Source: Solea solea (lineage: Eukaryota > Chordata > Actinopteri > Pleuronectiformes > Soleidae). Taken from it: a DNA stretch of 64,000 nucleotides. The notes beneath the pieces were generated by a model. That model was not told where the DNA came from. It did not search any database and worked only from the letters and a program-made list of their open reading frames with translations. The translations under genes were made by a program, and so were the position numbers. This document shows positions 24,560 through 37,520 of this stretch, piece by piece. The DNA lies in assembly GCF_958295425.1 (NCBI RefSeq), contig NC_081136.1, forward strand, positions 29,626,077 through 29,690,076, read 5' to 3'. Within the stretch, counting starts at the first letter, position 1, and the number at the start of each line of letters is the position of its first letter.

Positions 24560-26500
24560 ATCATCTCTGAATTATATATATATATGCTCATACAGGTTTG
24601 TTTCTGTCCACGTGGCTTGACCTGCATGCACACGTGTACAGGATGTTTCTGGAGATCATCTCATGGCATATTAGCAGAGAAAGTTTTGCAGATAATTAAA
24701 AAAATGTAACAACTAGTACGAGTATGGGACGAGCTGCTCTCTGCAGCACAGAAGGCATGCAACACCGTAGCTTAGCAGAGTGGCGTCTCTGTGCTTGTCA
24801 CAACGGTTGGGTGGCGTATGTGACATGAATGGGCGCAGGTTAGTGCTCGGGTGCATTCGACAGCTGCCCACACACTGCAGTAAAAGCCAAATGTTCTCTC
24901 TCTCGCACACTCCCTCTCTTTTTATCTGTCTCCCTTTCTCTCTTTCTCTTCCTTTGCTGCTTCTGCACAGAAGCTCAGTTTTTAACATGAAGAGCTGCCT
25001 GACAAGGTTATACACAAATAAGGATCCTACAGTAAGCAGAACTCTGCAGTTATGAATAGATAATGCTGAATAAATGTTCTTTTATGATTTAAAGTGTTAC
25101 GAGGCAATTTGCTGTAGTTGTGATGTTTTTCCACCAGCAGGAAATTTGTTTGGATAATTAACTGACTGACAGTGTGTGCGTGTGTGTGTGAGGGAGACAC
25201 TGAAAGGTAATGGCTAATGGGGTAAATGGCATATATGAATTGTGATATATTCAAGTGACAGCTTCATCTTGAACATAATGTTTACTTTGTGAGTTGTCTA
25301 AACAAACAGTGGGCTGCCTACCAACAATAAATATTTCATTAGATTTCACTGGTTTTCTGCAGAGGTTTTTAATTGAGTTGCATCAGTTACATAGCAGAGA
25401 ACGCAATACCAGAGTCTATTAGACTTCCACGCCACATTGTAAGAGAGTCTATTAAAGTTAACAAGGACTCATAACCTTCATGCTTTCTTACTCAGGATAT
25501 CTTATTGTTAAGCACTCTCTGAGATACCGGCCTCATTCTGTCTTTCCTCGGGTCTTTAGCCTTGGCCTTGGTTGTCATTGGTGAGGGAGGGAAAACACGC
25601 ACGTGGCTTTGTTTCATAATTCATTTAGGAGAAGATAAAAAAAAAAACGGTGTCTTGCCTCATGTTCACCCTCCATGAAGGGGTGGTTGCCGCCTCCAGG
25701 CAGGGTTAGCCACCCTTCGATCATCTCTCTCCCACAAACACACATAGGCACCAACAGATGCGTGCACACACACATTGGGATCAGTGCCAGTGTGCGTGCT
25801 CATACGCAAACATGTAAACACATGCACAAATGCAAATGTGCACACATTATCTACACAGGTACACACAGACATATTTCTCAGTCTGGCAGCAGGCCATCAT
25901 TTTCTGGCAACAAAGGTTACTCCAACAGATAAACACATTTTAATTACCAGGGCTCCTGTCGCATGGAGAATAAATGTATGCAATTATATTAGGGGAGAGA
26001 GATATATTAGACCATAATCATGTTTTATAAATATTAAGATGTGACTAGAAATATTCCCCGAGACTATATCTGCCGGGTTTAATGCGTTTTATGTCTGCAG
26101 AATGATCCATAACTGTATACAAACTGCATACAATACCACACTTGCCGCATGGCAAATTCCACTAGCCAATGATGGGAAGCATATTTCTGCGCGACTGTAA
26201 ATAACATCCCCTGTAGAGAGACAGGCTGACTACACGCGTTTCATCTCCATCCATAATTCATTAGCAGATGTGGGGTTTATATTGGTTTCCAGGTATCTGG
26301 AAGGACTCTGTGGAGATTACAACATTCCTGTGGTGTTTATTTTTTTTTTGGTGTCATTTACTCCTCAGTGTTGGCTCACAAGAGCTGGAAACAGAACACT
26401 AATCAGCTGCCTGAATCAGTTCTTGTTGGGCAATTTCTAATTTCCAGCATTTCCAACATGTGTGGCATCCGCTTCATTTTTATAATAATAATAACAATAA
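24560..26500. other. Intergenic; possible regulatory DNA, no gene seen
   Basis: Overlapping AC-rich frames at 25666-25932 are low complexity. The part 26030-26300 is repeat-free, evenly composed and rich in ATAATTCATTAG-type cores, so it is a conserved-element candidate. Confidence 0.35.
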
Positions 26501-26580
26501 TAATAATAATCATAACAACTTTATTTATATAGCACCTTTTTAAAAAAAACTGAATTTACAAAGGGCTTTGACAGAGCCGG
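26487..26580 (-). repeat. Retroelement 3'-tail fragment with (AAT)n
   Basis: An (AAT)n run leads into ACTTTATTTATATAGCACCT and TTTACAAAGGGCTTTGACAG, a typical fish retroelement terminus in reverse orientation. Confidence 0.6.
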
Positions 26581-27139
26581 TTAAGGAGCCAGACAAGAAA
26601 CAAACAACAGTAACAACAAGGAATAAAAGTACAATAATAATGGGAATAAAGTTTTTCGAAATGGGGGCAGCACTGATGGCAAACACAGAAGATCTGTGAA
26701 GACAAATCTCACGGTGATGAAGTGTGTTATTCTAGGCAAGCTCCTCCGAATCTGTTTGAACACCCACTCAGACACCTACGGGCTGGCTCATCCATAGCCA
26801 GATCAGGTCCCAAGCTCAATCCATTACCTACTACTTGGAATGGATGGCGGCAGATTCCAGCACTGAATCCACCACTATCAAAGAGAAATAGAGCAGGGAG
26901 GTGGGTGGAGGGGAGAGGGGGACAGGGAGAAATGGAGGGATAAACAAAACAGCAGCTTGGGTATAAAGAATGACAGCAAGGGAGACCAAAGAAAGGAGGG
27001 CAGACAGATAGAATTAAGGATTAGTAGATACGGGAACAGCTGGGATTGCAGTCGAGTGGCAAAAGAAAGCATTGTAGGTTAGAGTAGAGGGCTTTCACAC
27101 ACACTGGTCAGTTGATATGTGGTGTATTTATACCAAAAC

Positions 27140-27250
27140 CAAAGTAGAACCATCCATACGTCTTCTACCGCTAGTGCTGTGTCTTTCTCAGCTGACATAG
27201 GGTGATGGGCGGGGTCACACATTGAATAGGTCGCCAGATTTATGATCACA
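27140..27250 (-). repeat. Teleost dispersed repeat fragment
   Basis: GCTGACATAGGGTGATGGGC and AATAGGTCGCCAG are the reverse of the text at 5431-5665. Confidence 0.6.
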
Positions 27251-27259
27251 AATGAAACA

Positions 27260-30200
27260 ACATATGGATAAAAAAACTAAACATGCTCATATTATGTATA
27301 ATTTTAAGTTAAATACATTTAAGAGTGTGATTCATGTCACCTTGTTAAGGCATTATTATGACTGTTCATGACAATAGCCAACAGTCATATTTAGTATTAT
27401 ATTCTGTCTATAATGTGGAGAAGGTAGTGGGCCAGTTCTCATTATAACATGATATGAACCTCTGGTTTAATGTGCGAGCCCAGAGAAATAAGAGAATAAG
27501 CTTCATTTGTGTTGTACTGTATACCAATTATCGAGCTGTAAAAAATAATCTGCAGCTTTTGTAAGGAATTATAATCTACTGAATATTGTGTGAATCACTG
27601 CACTTGGTTGGGCAGTTAATAATCAATAAGTATATCTTTTTTTAAAAGAACCTTAAATAGGATAATTATGAATGATAAATACAGCAACATTGGGTGACTT
27701 CACTACCCTCCATCCACCATGGCTTTGTCATCACACTTTGCTGTCTGAACACGCTGAACCTCTCTCCCAGACGTGATAAACCAAACTCCCACACAGCCAC
27801 TTTGACAGAGAGAAGCTCCCAGTATTAGCTGTGCTCCCATGTGGTACTCTAGGTTATTGGTGTTGGGCCAATTGTCTCTACAAGGTTCAGGTAGTATCGC
27901 TTTCAACAGAACAAAGTGTCTCAAATAAACTAAATTAATTTCACCAAAACAAGTTTGGTCACAGCTCTCACTGACTGTTCTTGTGCCCTTCTTTTCCCTT
28001 TCTTCTTTTCAGTGGCCGTGTAATAAGGGATAATAATGGAACACAAGTGTCTTTATGCAAAGCAGGGGACAAGGGAGGTCTTTCTTTTTGTCCGTCTCTT
28101 CTTCTCTTCTTCCGAGTCTCTCCATCCTCCGTCTTTTTCTTCAAGCCATCCAATCCATTCCCCTTGACTGCCCGTGTCACATGGGATCATGGCCACCACT
28201 GGATGTTTTATGTCACAGAAAGGCACTCGCTTGCTGCTGAAGAAAAATACTCTGCCGCTCACACAGTACTTTCCCCCCCGGTTTTTGCATGTTGAGACAG
28301 CAGTTTTCGATGTTCCCGTTTGAGAGCTGCGTGAGTCTCCAGGAGCAATCGTGTTCATAGCCGTGAGAGATGATGACAGTTGTGTTCTTTGCTTTCATAT
28401 CTGCTTGTTGCAAGACGACAAAAAACAGCAGAAATGAAGAAAGACGGAGAAACAGAACAAAATGTAGATATACCTTAATATAGTGGCACAGGTCATAGAG
28501 TAAATGAGGTTTCCTGCTGGTAGTGGTTGTGTATTTCAATAATAATGGAAATTTGAGTGACCACAGTAATGGATACAAAAAGATATGTGTTTTTTTTTTT
28601 TTGCCTTTTAGTAGCTACAGAAGTTATAGAATAATGAGGCTGGGAGTAGGTGGCAGACAGGAGGATTGATGTTGTCCTAATTAGCCTCTGTGCTTTGAAT
28701 GCTTTATATTAGTGTATAAAGCCATGCAAACCCCAAAGCTCTCCTTTCCCCTCCTCTTGCCGTATCGTTCTCTGTCCACAGTTTGGTCACATGCTGAAGC
28801 CTCATTGTATCACTGACTGCCCTGGAGTGGTTAATTAGTTTGCATCCCATCTTTGCTAAGTTGATTTATTTCCCCTTAAATGCAAAAACACGCGTGCCTT
28901 ATTAAGTCTGGCAGCTCAGAGTCAATATTTGAAACTCATTTTAAAAACATTAATGAATAGGAAAATGGTATTGGGATGCACATGCAGAGCTTTTAAAAGT
29001 GTTTTGTTTTTCTTGCAAAACATCGTGATCGGGCACTTTTCAAAAAGTAGTGTAGAATGTTCCGAAACTGAAACTATACACTGTGTTTTTGCACAAACAA
29101 ATGTTCACATATATATAACTGTTCCATGCTATATTTTATTTTAGTAAGTAATATTTGCACGGTAGCAGCCGAGAATTATCGCATAACAGACTGTAAAAAC
29201 ATTATATACATTAACCGATGATGTGTCTAAGTGAGAGGGAAAGAGAGAGAGCGTTAGCTGGTTGAGATGTTTCGAGAGGCGTAGTGAATCTTACCCACAC
29301 ATCAAGTCACATTTTCAAATGTGACTTGACTTTAAAGACCACAGACACAACAAACTATGTGACCAATGTTCAATGTTTCAATCCCGAGAAAGCACAGACT
29401 AGACGATCCAGTCAAGATCTAGGACCACATACGCTTAATCAAACGATTTCAAATTTCAGAGATTTGGGATTGTATGATTTATCAAGACTTCATAATATAA
29501 GCAGCCATGGAGGTGGATGAAGTCCTGGAATCAACTTGGCTTGTACAAGTTACAGTTCTAAACAAAAATACGCAACATCCATTTCCCAGTCAACTCAGGA
29601 TTTAAGTGCGATGACACTACAGGACAATTTGACCAGGTAATGTGTTCAAATCAGCCTAAAATTGGAAGGCACCCACAATTGTCAGAAGGGTCAGATTATG
29701 GATCTTTCTACATTTTCTACTCATAGCTACAGTTGACTGTGTTGACTAACGATGCTATGCACAGTTTGTGGCGCACAAATGAAAATTTAAATTGTGGACA
29801 TAGTGGCTTCGTCGTTGTTATCATCGTGCACATCTCGATAACTAAAACATACATTCTTGGCTGCGACATGAAGTTATCAAACGTGAATATATGCTGTCAA
29901 AAGCAAAAGAAAAGACAAGTGTAGGCCAAGCCCCAATCTTGTACAGGCCAATTCAATTACTCCGGCCTGTTGTCTCATGCAGAATGAACTTACCAGGCAA
30001 GGGGTTACTCTGGGATGGCTCTGCTGACGACTGCCTCTTGTCTACATGATCTAATTTACTAAGACACACAGCTATTGATTGGCTTCTGCATGCCAATGGA
30101 GGAAAGCCATTTTCGATGCACTTTTGCAGTTCGCCATCTGGCCGAGGCGGAATAATAAGATATAAGACAAGGCAGGCATAAACAGTCAAGGGCACGCACC

Positions 30201-31150
30201 CGTATACACGAGCACGGCACGGACACACACAGGTGTGCACATGGTTCAAGGTAATTTTCTTATCGCTGTAAGCCATGATGATTAAATTGGCTGGGGCTTC
30301 AACTACATGGGTCAATAAGCACAATCAATGGCCTCCACTGTGAGAAAAGAGCCGGGGACACAGACTTGTGCATTTCAATAGCCGCAACCTCTCTTATCTG
30401 CAGGTGAGCAAGGGGGTCAAAGGGCGAGCACAGGCAACAATGCCACGTCAACATTATGCATTCGCTGTAACACTGTTTTGCTTACTGTTTCTATTCTGCA
30501 CACCTTCCCCTTCCCTTACCCTTCTTCACTTAGCAATACCCAGCTTAAAGCTGTGGACACAACAATCTTATCTAGCGCTGCCTTGCTGTCAGCGAGAGTG
30601 GTCTATTTTAGGCTTTATCTTGAGCGGGGACCGGGGCGAGAGTGGTGGGCCCGAAGCCGAGCTGGTGCTCAGGGAGATAAGGCAGACAGGGACACGGTAA
30701 CCTGCATGTCTGCGGTCAGGGTGGGAATGGATGAATCCCACTCCACAATCGAATGGCTTCCTTTTTGTGCTCGATGGTTTCGGATCGGGATCACACAGCT
30801 GTGGAGGGGCGGCTTACATGTCTGTTTAAAAGCAGAGTTTGTTTGAAAAAAGGACAAGGGGGGGTCTTTTTTTGAGCTACCACAACAGTGCTATTCTGTG
30901 GTGAAGACTTTCATACCATGCCATTACACATCTGGACACAGAATAAGTGCAAAGAGTAGAGTAAATGGTTTCTTTGTGCTGATTTTAAATGCAAATTAAA
31001 GCATGTTTAATGAAATCTCTTAGAGAATACTCTTTGGGGTCAGGTTATATGAAAAAAAAAAGGAACAAAAATATTCACTATGATATATTCATACAATGCG
31101 AAGTTGGTCTTGATACTGTATTAGACTTTAGGGTAACTTAAACACCTTTT
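27260..31150. other. Intergenic; several CNE-like blocks, no gene proven
   Basis: High-complexity DNA with no clear transposon. The part 28680-28900 (AATTAGCCTCTG..., GTTAATTAGTTTGC) looks like a conserved element. AAGTCACATTTTCAAATGTGACTT at about 29303-29326 is a short hairpin. A donor-bounded frame on the minus strand (29994-30088) is listed as a finding. Confidence 0.35.
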
Positions 31151-31153
31151 TAT

Positions 31154-31330
31154 AGCATTTTTCCACTATAGTACCACCTTGCCTCGCCTCTACACGGTTT
31201 GATTGGTTTTCCATTACAATATAGTACCTCCTCAACGTGGGCGGAGTCATCACAGCACGGCTGCATGAAACTGCTGTGACTTTGTTTTATACACTTAATT
31301 GTACAGATAGGAAATACTTTTAAATAGAAT
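31154..31330. mobile_element. Palindromic GTACC MITE, partial copy
   Basis: TTTTTCCACTATAGTACCAC then GGTTTTCCATTACAATATAGTACCTCCTCAACGTGGGCGGAGTC; the right half is missing. Confidence 0.65.
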
Positions 31331-32820
31331 CTATTTAAAAACAACAGTTAATTTGCCTTAAAATCATTAAATATGAAATTGCAAGATATCAAGTCACAGA
31401 TTAACATAAATTACACTCAATGTGTAAAACAGTATGTATCATCAAGTTGACTTGACTCACATTCTCAAGGCTTCAAGTAAAGCATCATCATCTCGTGAAA
31501 GTGCAGCTTGAAAATGTTTGTGTCATTGAATGTGAAAGTGACAAACCCGGGGAAAAAAATCCGACACGGATATTGCCTTTAATATACCTGCATTGAAAAA
31601 ACCTGTGTGCACTGAGATTTGATTGGAAAAAAAAATCTCCAGTTTTGTGTAGTCGAATAACTACTCACCAAACTGACTCACAACATGCACGCGATCAGAT
31701 CCCACATTTGTGAATTATTAATTACAGTCCCGTCTTCTGACTGTCTGACTTAGTCCAAGCAGCTCGGCAACCAAAGAGAGACCGAGGCCAAATCCACAGA
31801 TGCACTCGCAGCGGCTCAGCTTATAGCTTGCAAAACACAATGCGGTGAGACTGCAGATGAGAATGAGAGTGTCTGTCTGAAAGTGGGAGCGGAAGATAGA
31901 TGGAGGCAGAGAAACCAGATGAGACGAGTCAGAAACACTCAGGCTCTCTCCCCCTGATTGACACACTCCCTCAGACTGACAACTTCATTTTCAGAGCCAT
32001 TGTGTGTCATCGTGCCAATATATTGTACATCATGAGCCACTGCACATAAAAACAATTTCCTCCTTCCTTATTTTAATAATACATTGTTTTGTCACAGACA
32101 TAATCCAGCTTTGCTACACATGCTGTTTTAAAGGCTTAAATTATATCTTTACTGTGCTGTTTGCATTATTGCATGAGGCTTTGTATTGCAGTCTTTGCTC
32201 AGGGGTTTTGAGTTTGAGTAAGGACAGGGTGCTGATGATAGTGACACGGCGCACGATGAAGCGACAGCGACGACGCCTCATTGAACCACTTCACTTTTCC
32301 TAGAGAATCACCAGACAAATGCAAGCGAGTGTGAACCACCCAGGGAACAATATTTGCCCGTGTAGCTGTTGGTTAATTATCTATGAAGTCAGCCAACGAA
32401 TTTCAGTCAAACCACAACATCACTCCTTTCCTTCCCGACTCTGACTCCCCAGCTCCACTGTAGAGGCACAAGTGTATTCTAGGTTTGCAATGTTGCCGAG
32501 TCCTAATGGGTCCAATTACGGAGCCCCAGACATGACATGGGGGGGAAAAGAACGAAATAGCTATAATGTGCGGATGAAAATACTAATTCATAATGTTAAT
32601 ATCATTCCCATGAATTTATGTTGAGAGCTGCGTCAGCAGTAAAGGGCACAAGAGGGCTGAAGCTGCACGATGGACAGAGATGGTGTGATTGAGTTTTATT
32701 TTAGGTTGGGAATGAGTTACAAAGATATTCTCAAAAGGCAACATTATTACCAAAGTTAAGTAAAGTTAGAGAGATGATTTGAACTTCCACGATCAATAAC
32801 ATTTAAAGGAAACATTGTTG

Positions 32821-33272
32821 AAACACCTCTACACAGTTTGTTTGGTTTTCCGTTACTATAGTACCTCCTCAATGTGGGCACGGCTGCATGAAACTGCCGT
32901 GACTTTGTTTTATAAGCGACACACACAAACTAGTGACTGGTGACTCGTAAAGCAGTTGTTTTTGATGTAGTGAATCATTAGAATCAGTTAATTTAAGAGA
33001 TTTGTTCAGTACTTCCTCTATGACCGGAGCACAGAGTCCCTCTGACACAGTCACTGAACTGAAATACAGCGGCAGGGGTTGTGATGAGGCTCACCACTCG
33101 CGATCGCAGGCTTTGGGCAGTGCTGTCGTTAAATACACAAGACTCCGCTGTTAAATGATGCATTTTTAGACATTTCCATGAAAAAGTACCAGGTACCAGG
33201 TATTATCGCTAATGGATAAGCAAAAAAAACATGCCAAGGCGAGTAGAGTCGCACTAGTGGAAACACGCCATT
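32821..33272. mobile_element. Palindromic GTACC MITE, long copy
   Basis: The left half contains TTCCGTTACTATAGTACCTC and TGAAACTGCCGTGACTTTGTTTTAT; the right end is AAGGCGAGTAGAGTCGCACTAGTGGAAACACGCCAT. The left part is closely related to 31154-31330. Confidence 0.7.
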
Positions 33273-33639
33273 AGTGATGTAGACAATAAGCTAGAACCTC
33301 ATTTTCGTCTTCCGTTCTGCAATTGTCACAGTGGTACTGTACATGAAAATACACCGCGATAATATACGGTCCCTGATGACTGCACGTAGAGATCAATGTA
33401 GTTTCTCCAGCTAAGTAGACGGCTCTTATTACCTAAAATCACCATTATAACGAACCATTACTATGCAGCGGTCTAGCAAGATAACATTTGCGTCCTAAAG
33501 ACCTGGTGTGTGACTCAGCTGTTCCTCTTTCTGTTTCCTAAAAGCTTTACTCACAAAGAGATGCAATTTTGTGACCTGTCATTGTGATGATGACAACTGG
33601 TAGTTTTCGTTCAGGTATTTAGTTGTAGAGTTTCAGCAA

Positions 33640-34040
33640 AGTGTTATTGGCAAGATGCAGGGTTGCAGCTTTCCAGCTTTGAGTCTAACAACCAACAAGC
33701 AAATGTCACTTTTTGTACCAATATGTGTTCCTGAGCCTCCAGTTCAGGCTGCCTTGCCAAGGACATGATTAATTTCAGCAATGCTGAAGGCCACGCTAAT
33801 GCATATTTATGTTTGGATGGTTCCCAATTGAGCTGCAACCATCTTTTTTATCAGCCACGGTGCAAAGCGACACCGACAATTAGGATACACACAAATTAGG
33901 AACCTGTCCTTAGCCTCTCTGATCGTACATTTTCAATGGAAGGGACGTGTAATTGGTGCATCAGAGATAAAAATATTTCAAGTTTCAGTACAAAGATTGC
34001 ATGTGCCAGACTGGTTTTTAAGTGTTGCTAAGCAACAACA
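33640..34040. promoter_or_regulatory. Candidate conserved enhancer with POU/homeodomain cores and X-box
   Basis: Repeat-free sequence with CTAATGCATATTTATG (POU-type), CAATTAGG, AAATTAGG and TGTAATTGG cores, closing with the perfect palindrome GTTGCTAAGCAAC (34024-34036). Conservation is not tested. Confidence 0.35.
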
Positions 34041-34159
34041 AGAGCCAAGACCAGCATTTCCCCCCTGTTTCAAATGATTATCTTAAAAGCAGGTCCCTTG
34101 AGGACAAAAATATCTCGGTGTGTTGTTAGTGAATATTAGTCGTTTAGGGATCAAACACT

Positions 34160-34460
34160 TCTTCATTCCAACTAGCCTCTTTTTTTTTGTCTTTTTATCT
34201 CTTTGGATCGTTGGACAGTGAGGTGAACAAACACACACTGGTTAAATTCATAAAAAGGAACAAATGAAAGCACCCAAATTAGATGTTTGTGATCTTTAAA
34301 TAATTAGTTTTTTATCTGTAAGACACTCTGACATTATTATTAACTGTCTATCCTATCACCTCCTTCATTCCAACTACCCTGTTTTTCTTTTTATCCAAGT
34401 GAAAACATGCTCTAATTAGATCGATTAAAGCCACGAATGAATGAAAGCACTAAAATTAGA
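34160..34460. repeat. Diverged tandem duplication (about 200-bp unit)
   Basis: The block CTTCATTCCAACTA...CTTTTTATC (34161) recurs at 34363 and GAAAGCACCCAAATTAGATG (34266) recurs as GAAAGCACTAAAATTAGACG (34443), in the same order. Confidence 0.6.
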
Positions 34461-35129
34461 CGATTGATCGTCAAATTTCCACTGCAACCGCTGACGTTTC
34501 ACGTCTGCGCCGACATTGTTATTCATGTACAATCCAGTCACCTCCCTGTCAGGGAACAATGAGATCAGAGCTGTGGATAAGTAGGTAATCATATCAGTGT
34601 GGCTGCCGAGCAAGCTGCTGATGGAAATGATTATAATAACACCGCAGTCCCTCCCATTTTATTTTTGCTTCAATGTTTCCCTAACTAATCCGGTGCATGC
34701 ACGTTTCCCTGCCATCGCTGTACAATTGTTATATTTTTAAACTCTTTTTTTGATGGTATTATCACATCTGTAACGTTATTTCAAGTATTACTATCAGACC
34801 TGACCGAGGGAGCGTTTGTGTGTATACAGCAGCACCACAGGGGCAAATGGGGGACAAGAAGTGTTTATCTGCATCAAAAACTTCCAAACTACCTTATTTT
34901 TGCTGTTTTTTGAGTCGTAGTCCAACCTGTGTGCGTCTGTCTCGCTTTACTGTTGCTGCGTTTGTCTTGACATGAAACAAATCACTTTCTGTGTGCAGTG
35001 CGGTGTGAATATGTCACCAGCTAACGTCTCGTATAAAGTATCTTGCCAGAAAATAACTTTGGTAGAATTTGAAGTAAAAGTCTGTTTTAGAAATAAAAAT
35101 ATTTAAAAAAGGTGAGGTGTAAGAATTGA

Positions 35130-35335
35130 GCGATGGAAGCTCAGTGGTAGGGCAAATTGTCTTTCAACTGGAAGGTTGCAGGTTCAATTCCTGGCTCTGC
35201 AAGTCTATATGTGTCCTTGAGCAACACACTTAACCCCATGTTGAATGGTTGAATGGCAAAACTATAGTGTAAAGCAGCTCATCAAGACTAGAAAAGCTCT
35301 ATGTAAATACAGACCATTACCAACTCTTCTTCTTC
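35130..35335 (+). mobile_element. tRNA-derived SINE
   Basis: It begins with a tRNA-like head. The A-box text is AAGCTCAGTGGTAGGGC, and the B-box GGTTCAATTCC falls about 35 bases on. The body is CCTTGAGCAACACACTTAAC and the tail ...AAAAGCTCTATGTAAATACA. It is not a functional tRNA: the acceptor stem does not close. Confidence 0.8.
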
Positions 35336-35344
35336 TGATTTTGT

Positions 35345-35445
35345 TTGGTAGTAACGAGTAACAAAGATAGTTCGAGGAAATGTAGTGGAGTAAAGTACAG
35401 ATGTGTGAATGTTGTACTTAAGTACATTAAGTATTTGTACAGTGT
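35345..35445. mobile_element. Fragment of TACTTGAGTA-family element
   Basis: GTAGTGGAGTAAAGTACAG and TACTTAAGTACATTAAGT match this common fish repeat. Confidence 0.5.
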
Positions 35446-35449
35446 ATAG

Positions 35450-37110
35450 ATAAATGAACTAAAAATGATGCTTGTATCATGGTGTCCTTTTATTTATGGT
35501 GTAAGTGATTGGCACATGGCTCTGCCATCACTGCTGCTAGATCTGATGTGATCCAGTGCTCATGGAAGTAATTAGAGTGAATATTCAGAATTCTGGATGT
35601 AATTTAGTCATGGAGAGCTCTTGACCCCCGCAGATGAACTGTGAGCTGTTGCACTGCTTTACAGCCACAGATATTACCTCGTTTGCAGGCCAGTGGGGGA
35701 AGAAGCAATAAAAAAGGGAGAGTGGAAGGAATTAGACCACACTTGCACTTGAAATCGTCCAGTTCGGACCACAAGAAAAAAAGATTCACCATCCGTCTTT
35801 AAACCGCCACAGTGATTTTTATTGAATTTAGCTTTAAACATTGGGGGCAGAAAACAAATCCCATTTCTTAAGTGGTCATTTTGACTGCAGTTAGAGAGAT
35901 ATAAGCGCTCAAATTAAGATAAAGTAGACCAAGGACAGCTTTAATGGCAAGAAATATGTTGAGAAGTTTAAGTGTGCCTGAGTGGCTTACCCTGGACATC
36001 GAAGACATCAAGTCCTGCTTGGATGTCTCTGCTGTCTGAGATTTGCTGTGATCCATAGCCTAACAATTATGATTATAGGGCCGGATTCATTTGAATTTAG
36101 TGGATTTTTAATGAGACTGAGAAAAACCCTGACTGTTTAGTTCACTTGGAGTAGTGTATGTTATAAATTATGAAATTCAGTCGCATTTTAAAAGTTGCAC
36201 AATAAGTTGCATGTTGGCTTTAAATGGCTTTAAATGAGTCATTTCACAGGAAGTGAAATGAAAAAACATCGGGGGCCTGAAACTCAAAATGACCTGGGGG
36301 CCAGTGAACTTATAGTCTGGTCAGGAGGGGGCAGGTCAAGTGTGGGGGAAAAAAAAAAAGTCTAGTGATGAGAAATTAAAAGCTACACTTTAACCTTCCT
36401 ACATGTGTCCCAGCACAATAATGCACTTTTGTAATACCAAACTCAGCCATGCATACATGGGCTCTGTAACACACAGTATCCATGTTATATAATGCATAAC
36501 TACATCATCAGCGATCTGACTGTTTGAAGATGCATTTCCACGATGTTAGCTGAATAACTATCAGGTATTTAGCTAGAGTCAAAGTCTCTCTTTTTTTCAG
36601 CTCCTCTTCTGACCTTGAAGGCAACATGTGAGTCAAAAAGCAATGGAGGAGGAGAAGAAAAAGGTTGGAAAATGATTGTCCATATAGTTCACAGCGCTGT
36701 CTCTTTAACACACATGTATGTTCTATCTTCTTGTGTCAAAATACACAGAGAAATGAAATTATTTCCAGGTAGATGGGGATAGGGGAAGGCTCATGGGAAA
36801 CAAAGTGGAAGTGGATGATAGATGTGATATAATAACAAATCACGAGGGAGGTGACTCGCAGGTCACTGTACCTAAACCTTTACAATCATGTTGATAAATG
36901 GACGTTCTGAAAGTTCTGACCTCACGACGGCTCATATCTGCCTTCCTATAACATACATGGGGTTTTAGGGGCCGTACACTAAATCCTTTTTTTTTTTCAT
37001 GCAACACATTTACAATATAGAATTGCATAGTTGTGGAAAAATAAAGACGCTGGATCATGTGCAAGTGGACTAATGTGCATCGAACAGATGACACAGTATT
37101 TTGCTGCGTA
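35450..37110. other. Intergenic; no gene seen
   Basis: High-complexity AT-rich sequence with an A-run at 36350-36359. No recognised feature. Confidence 0.45.
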
Positions 37111-37119
37111 TTCAATTTC

Positions 37120-37520
37120 ACGTCGTGTCCGCTATTAGAGGCAGAGCCTAATGCGATCAATATCAGCTGAATATCAATGCGAATTCCCGTCCGCACGCGT
37201 CGTGTAAACTACCAAAGTGTAATGAGACACTGCAGCTGATGTATTTCTGGGCAGGTTTTCTGTTGCCATGTGTCGCCTACAGAGATGTGCGGAGACAACG
37301 ACAGCAGTGATTTAGAGGGAAACTCTCCCAGCACTGCGCTTTGTTTAGGCCGCGTGCCGCTGCTGATGACTAATGACGGCGCCTCTGTGCTGCTTTGCTC
37401 GGGGGCACCTTTTCTGTTTCCAAGACAAGTCTCCCCTGCTCTCCTCACGCCATGCAAAATGCATCTCTGGTGGTTGTCGGGTTTTACGACGCAAAATTGG
37501 AAAATGCACAATGAGTAAAA
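37120..37520. promoter_or_regulatory. Small CpG cluster in the desert
   Basis: CpGs are several-fold denser than in the surroundings (for example GTCCGCACGCGTCGTGT and GGCCGCGTGCCGC), and long frames stay open on both strands (125 codons minus, 82 codons plus). It contains ATGCAAAATGCAT. It could be an orphan CpG island or enhancer; the frames have no recognised protein. Confidence 0.35.

Noticed and set aside
35130..35205. Possible tRNA gene
   Set aside because: It has A and B boxes but no paired acceptor stem, and it continues into a SINE body shared with 63500-63707.
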